Source: PBB1 sp031380885 (GTDB lineage Bacteria > Pseudomonadota > Gammaproteobacteria > Burkholderiales > Burkholderiaceae_C). From it: DNA of 46,344 bases. The notes beneath the pieces were generated by a model. That model was not told the DNA's origin. It worked only from the letters and a program-made list of their open reading frames with translations, and ran no database searches. The stretch is taken from assembly GCA_031380885.1 (NCBI GenBank), contig JANMXL010000070.1, positions 1 through 46,344 of the forward strand, in the 5' to 3' direction. The translations under genes were made by a program, and so were the position numbers. This document shows, in pieces, positions 43,228 through 46,344 of the stretch. Within the stretch, counting starts at the first letter, position 1, and every line of letters starts with the position of its first letter.

Positions 43228-43825
43228 ACAGCTGGGCCTGCGCTGGGATGCGCCGGGCCTGATGGCTGGCGTTGACGAAGCCGGGCGGGGTCCGCTGGCC
43301 GGCCCGGTGGTGGCGGCTGCGGTGATCCTCGACGATCTGCAGCCGATCCGCGGCTTGAACGATTCGAAGAAGCTCACCGCCCGCACCCGCGAGCGGTTGT
43401 TCGACGAGATCCGCGCGAAAGCGCTGTGCTGTTGCATCGCCGAAGCCACGGTCGAGGAGATCGACCGACTGAACATCCTGCAGGCGTCGCTGCTCGCGAT
43501 GCGCCGCGCGGTGGACGGCCTGCGCCTGCGACCGCATCGGGTGCTTGTCGATGGCAACCGGCTGCCGGTGTTGTCGATGCCGGCCGAGGCGATTGTTCAG
43601 GGGGATTCGAAAGTGCCCGCGATCTCCGCCGCGTCGATCCTCGCGAAGGTGCACCGTGACCGGCTGTGTCTGGCCTTGCACGAGCGCCATCCGCAGTACG
43701 GCTTCGACGGGCACAAGGGGTACCCGACCGCGGCGCACCTGGCGGCCCTGCGTGAGCACGGCGCCTGTGAGGTGCACCGTCGTTCCTTCGCTCCGGTGCG
43801 CGCGGTTCTGGTGGCGTCGGCATGA
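43199..43825 (+). CDS. rnhB: ribonuclease HII
   Basis: A 208-residue RNase HII that removes ribonucleotides from DNA and RNA from hybrids. The metal site begins with D26 and E27 in GVDEAGRGPLAGPVVAAAV; LNDSKKLT, VDGNRLP and the C-terminal HPQYGFDGHKGYPT are typical. The start is uncertain: ATG 43199 lies within the end of lpxB, and TTG 43217 would shorten it by 6 residues; both precede the conserved part. Its stop overlaps the next gene's ATG. The lpxB-rnhB pair is conserved in many proteobacteria. Confidence 0.95.
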   Translation: MRSRKFLRAEQLGLRWDAPGLMAGVDEAGRGPLAGPVVAAAVILDDLQPIRGLNDSKKLTARTRERLFDEIRAKALCCCIAEATVEEIDRLNILQASLLAMRRAVDGLRLRPHRVLVDGNRLPVLSMPAEAIVQGDSKVPAISAASILAKVHRDRLCLALHERHPQYGFDGHKGYPTAAHLAALREHGACEVHRRSFAPVRAVLVASA

Positions 43826-44604
43826 CGGCGCCGAGCCTCAAGGCCATCGCGTCGCGCGACAACCCGCTGTTGGTGCGGCTGCGCAAGCTGGGCCGCGACC
43901 CGGTGGCCTACCGCAAGCAGGGTGAGCTGTGGATCGAGGGCGACCACCTGTGCCGGGCCTTTCTGCAGCGCGGCGGTGTGCCGCTGCAGGCCCTGATCAG
44001 CGAAGTGGCCTGGGCCTCGCCGCTGCGCGAGCTGGCGCTTCGCGCAGCCAGTGTGTCGGTGCTGCCAGAAGCGCTGATGGCGGTCATCAGCACCCTCGAA
44101 TCGCCGGCGCCGATCGGCTTCGTCGTGCCCTGGCGCGGCGCTGTCGCGTTGCTGCCTGATGCCCCGACCGTGGTGCTCGATCGCTTGCAGGACGCTGGCA
44201 ATGTCGGCACTGTGCTGCGCAGCGCAGCTGCCTTCGGTTTCACGCAGGTGGTGGCACTGAAGGGCACGGCCGGCCTGTGGTCGCCCAAGGTGCTGCGCGC
44301 GGGCATGGGCGCGCATTTCGGCTTGTCGCTGGTCGAGGGCGTCGAGGTCACGGCTTTGAGTGCGTTGGCGATGCCGTTGCTGGCGACCAGCTCACACGCC
44401 GCGCAGGCGATCGATCAGCTGGCATTGCCTTGGCCCTGCGCCTGGGTGCTGGGCCACGAAGGCGAGGGCGTATCGGCGGCAGTGCAGTCGCAATGCAGCC
44501 AGGCGCTGCGCATCCCGCAGCCGGGTGGCGAGGAATCGCTCAATGTGGGTGCCGCGGCGGCGGTATGCCTGTATGAATCGGCTCGGCAGCGCCTGAGTCG
44601 CTGA
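43822..44604 (+). CDS. SpoU (TrmH) family RNA 2'-O-methyltransferase
   Basis: A 260-residue SPOUT methyltransferase. The three SpoU motifs are clear: NVGTVLRSAAAFGF (motif 1), VLGHEGEGV (motif 2) and IPQPGGEESLNVGAAAAVCLYE (motif 3), which form the knotted SAM site. An N-terminal substrate-binding domain (about 1-105) is present. The target is unknown: it could be 23S rRNA, as with RlmB or TsnR relatives, or a tRNA. The start overlaps the rnhB stop (ATGA), so it belongs to the lpx-rnhB operon. Confidence 0.92.
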   Translation: MTAPSLKAIASRDNPLLVRLRKLGRDPVAYRKQGELWIEGDHLCRAFLQRGGVPLQALISEVAWASPLRELALRAASVSVLPEALMAVISTLESPAPIGFVVPWRGAVALLPDAPTVVLDRLQDAGNVGTVLRSAAAFGFTQVVALKGTAGLWSPKVLRAGMGAHFGLSLVEGVEVTALSALAMPLLATSSHAAQAIDQLALPWPCAWVLGHEGEGVSAAVQSQCSQALRIPQPGGEESLNVGAAAAVCLYESARQRLSR

Positions 44605-44618
44605 AGCCACTGCTGGCT

Positions 44619-44638
44619 GGCAGCTCCGCTGAGCTGCC
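44619..44638 (+). repeat. 8-bp hairpin after the SpoU methyltransferase
   Basis: GGCAGCTC (44619-44626) is the reverse complement of GAGCTGCC (44631-44638) with a four-base loop CGCT, 14 bases after the stop codon. There is no T run, so it may be a weak or Rho-assisted terminator of the lpx-rnhB operon. TACACT at 44638-44643 directly follows and could be a -10 for the next gene, only 9 bases from its ATG. Confidence 0.6.
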
Positions 44639-44651
44639 TACACTGCCCCGG

Positions 44652-46214
44652 ATGTTGCAAGTGCTGTGGTTCAAGAAGGATCTGCGCTGGACCGACCACG
44701 CGCCGCTGGTGCGTGCGGCACAGGCCGGGCCGGTGCTGCCGATGTGGCTCGACGAACCAGTCGCCTGGGCTCAGCCTGATGCTGCGACGCAGCACCGCGC
44801 CTTCGCGCAGGAGTGCCTGGTCGAACTTGACGAATGGTTCAGGGCGAAGGGTGGCGCTTTGTGGCGATTCCAGGGCGAAGCCACCGACGCGCTGACGCGT
44901 CTTCATGAATTGCACGGCCCGTTCGTGTTGCGGAGCCATGAGGAAACCGGCAACGGCTGGAGCTTCGATCGCGACCGCGCTGTCGCCCGCTGGTGTGCCG
45001 CGCACAGCGTGGTCTGGCATGAATTGGCCTGCAACGGTGTCGTCAGGCGTTTGCGCGACCGCAACCTGTGGTCGCGGCTGTGGACGCAGCGGATGGAGCC
45101 CTCGCCGCTGGCCGCCCTTGAGCACATCGACTGCGCTGCGCCGCCTGATCCACAACCGCACGACGCGGTTGCGATCCAATGCCGAGATGCCGACAAGTCA
45201 CTGCGCCAGCATGGCGGGCGCAGCCACGCGCAGGCGCTGCTCGACAGCTTTCTGGCGTGGCGTGGGCAGCGCTACCGCAGCGAGATGGCCAGCCCGTTGA
45301 CCGCTGCCGACGCCTGCTCGCGGATCTCGGCCCATCTGGCCTGGGGCACGCTGTCCGTCCGCGAATGCGTGCAGGCGGTCTGGCGGCGCCGCAGCGAACT
45401 GCTCGCCTTGCCGGCCGATCAGCAACCCGCTGGCGCGCTGGCCTCGCTGCGCAGCTTCGAGAGCCGGCTGCACTGGCACTGCCATTTCATCCAGAAGCTG
45501 GAAAGCGAGCCGGCGATCGAATTTCGCAACGTCAACCGTGCGTTCGACGGTCTGCGCAACGAAGGCGCGCTCACAGCTGAGGAGGCGAGGCGCTTCGATG
45601 CATGGTGCACGGGCCGCACCGGCTTCCCCTTCGTCGACGCCTGCATGCGCAGCCTGCACGCGACGGGCTGGATCAACTTCCGCATGCGGGCGATGCTGAT
45701 GAGTTTCGCCAGCTACCAGCTGTGGCTGCACTGGCGTGAGCCGGCGCTGTTCCTGGCGCGACAGTTTCTCGATTACGAGCCTGGCATCCACTACGCGCAG
45801 GCGCAGATGCAAAGCGGCGTGACCGGCATCAACACCATCCGCATGTACAACCCGGTCAAGCAAAGCCGCGACCAGGACCCGGAGGGCGCGTTCATCCGTC
45901 GCTGGGTGCCCGAGCTGCGCGGTGTGGCTGGCGACGCAGTGCACGAGCCCTGGTTGCTGGCCGGTACACAGCTGCGCCCTGCGGGCTACCCCGACCCCGT
46001 GGTCGATCTGTTGGCAGCTTCCGAGCGGGCCAGAACACTGGTCCACGAACGGAAGGCCGAAGTCGCCACGCAGCGCGAGGCGAAGGCGGTGTACGACAAG
46101 CACGGCAGTCGTCACCCGGGACGCGAGACCCTCGCACGCCGTGCGGGTCGACGCCGCGCCGACACCGCGGGCGACACGCAACTCAGCTTGCTGGGCGATG
46201 CGGACGGGACTTGA
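44652..46214 (+). CDS. photolyase/cryptochrome family FAD protein
   Basis: A 520-residue protein of the photolyase/cryptochrome family. The N-terminal Rossmann-like antenna domain starts with VLWFKKDLRWTDHAPL, and the C-terminal FAD domain has TGFPFVDACMRSLHATGWINFRMRAM and NPVKQSRDQDPEGAFIRRWVPELRGV. Where E. coli photolyase has GWQW, ending in the tryptophan nearest FAD, this protein has GIHY (residues 378-381) followed by an AQAQMQSG stretch. So it is not a classical class I CPD photolyase; it belongs to a less studied branch that could repair DNA or sense light. A basic tail of about 50 residues ends with QLSLLG (510-515), like a beta-clamp binding motif. The subclass is uncertain. Confidence 0.88.
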   Translation: MLQVLWFKKDLRWTDHAPLVRAAQAGPVLPMWLDEPVAWAQPDAATQHRAFAQECLVELDEWFRAKGGALWRFQGEATDALTRLHELHGPFVLRSHEETGNGWSFDRDRAVARWCAAHSVVWHELACNGVVRRLRDRNLWSRLWTQRMEPSPLAALEHIDCAAPPDPQPHDAVAIQCRDADKSLRQHGGRSHAQALLDSFLAWRGQRYRSEMASPLTAADACSRISAHLAWGTLSVRECVQAVWRRRSELLALPADQQPAGALASLRSFESRLHWHCHFIQKLESEPAIEFRNVNRAFDGLRNEGALTAEEARRFDAWCTGRTGFPFVDACMRSLHATGWINFRMRAMLMSFASYQLWLHWREPALFLARQFLDYEPGIHYAQAQMQSGVTGINTIRMYNPVKQSRDQDPEGAFIRRWVPELRGVAGDAVHEPWLLAGTQLRPAGYPDPVVDLLAASERARTLVHERKAEVATQREAKAVYDKHGSRHPGRETLARRAGRRRADTAGDTQLSLLGDADGT

Positions 46215-46231
46215 CGCCGTGGCTCAGCGGC

Positions 46232-46344
46232 TCATGCACTCAACTCATGCATCGCCACCTCGGCCAGTGCCCGCACCGCGCGGTGCAGGCTGTCCACCTG
46301 CTGCGTGAGCGGCCCGGGCGCCGGTTTTTCACCGCTGACCACCG
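46232..46344 (-). CDS. C-terminal end of a truncated minus-strand gene
   Basis: A minus-strand frame enters from the right edge and stops with TGA at 46232-46234. The last 37 codons read ...PLTQQVDSLHRAVRALAEVAMHELSA, with helix-like content and codon use normal for this genome. It is convergent with the photolyase gene, 17 bases apart. The product cannot be named from this fragment. Confidence 0.5.
   Translation of the reverse strand, partial: VVSGEKPAPGPLTQQVDSLHRAVRALAEVAMHELSA

Noticed and set aside
41290..43557. 755-codon open frame on the minus strand over lpxA-lpxB-rnhB
   Set aside because: Antisense to three well-supported genes, with no recognisable domain or ribosome site.

Overview
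The window is a dense (about 93% coding), high-GC stretch of a Gram-negative chromosome. Gene content and order point to a betaproteobacterium of the order Burkholderiales, probably near the Comamonadaceae or the Leptothrix/Rubrivivax/Ideonella group: bamD divergent from rluD, scpB-rluB, ndk-rlmN-pilF-rodZ-ispG-hisS-yfgM-bamB-der running straight into hfq-hflX-hflK-hflC-yjeT-hisZ-purA, and rpsB-tsf-pyrH-frr-uppS-cdsA-dxr-rseP-bamA-skp-lpxD-fabZ-lpxA-lpxB-rnhB. The genus cannot be fixed from the sequence alone. There is no mobile element, prophage, CRISPR array or integrase, and no clearly broken gene. This is core-genome territory.

Layout. (1) 102-2319: a small DUF465 protein and a YoaA/DinG-type iron-sulfur helicase. 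(2) 2352-4249: divergent bamD (minus) and rluD (plus). (3) 4499-7049: scpB overlapping rluB, whose product has a long disordered glycine-rich tail. (4) 7116-16494: ndk, rlmN, pilF, rodZ, ispG, hisS, yfgM, bamB and der, mostly with overlapping starts and stops. (5) 16577-23766: hfq, hflX, hflK, hflC, a yjeT-like gene, hisZ, purA and an orphan phosphoribosyltransferase. (6) 23828-26299: tRNA-Leu(CAG) with its own terminator on the minus strand, and divergent rnr. (7) 26324-29192: two minus-strand genes, nnrD-type hydrate repair and a DadA-like FAD oxidase. (8) 29447-35507: the translation, nucleotide, lipid and isoprenoid run rpsB, tsf, pyrH, frr, uppS, cdsA, dxr. (9) 35504-43825: the envelope run rseP, bamA, skp, lpxD, fabZ, lpxA, lpxB, rnhB. 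(10) 43822-46344: a SpoU methyltransferase, a divergent photolyase/cryptochrome and the truncated end of a minus-strand gene.

The genes work together mainly in outer-membrane building: BamA, BamB and BamD of the barrel-assembly machine, the Skp chaperone, the RseP stress protease, the lipid A enzymes LpxD, LpxA and LpxB with FabZ drawing on the same acyl-ACP pool, CdsA for phospholipid, and IspG, Dxr and UppS for the isoprenoid carrier lipid. A second theme is RNA and translation: RluD, RluB, RlmN, HisS, Der, Hfq, HflX, RNase R, S2, EF-Ts, RRF and a SpoU methylase.

No undescribed multi-gene system is evident. The most interesting signals are small: a 14-bp perfect hairpin in the start of hflK, a nested stem structure in the rpsB leader, a strong terminator between rpsB and tsf, a 12-bp tandem repeat between pyrH and frr, conserved-looking islands in the RluB tail, and a photolyase paralogue that lacks the usual tryptophan-rich motif and ends in a clamp-binding-like peptide. 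No gene-free stretch exceeds 300 bases; the two longest are 29193-29446 (rpsB leader) and 4250-4498 (upstream of scpB).
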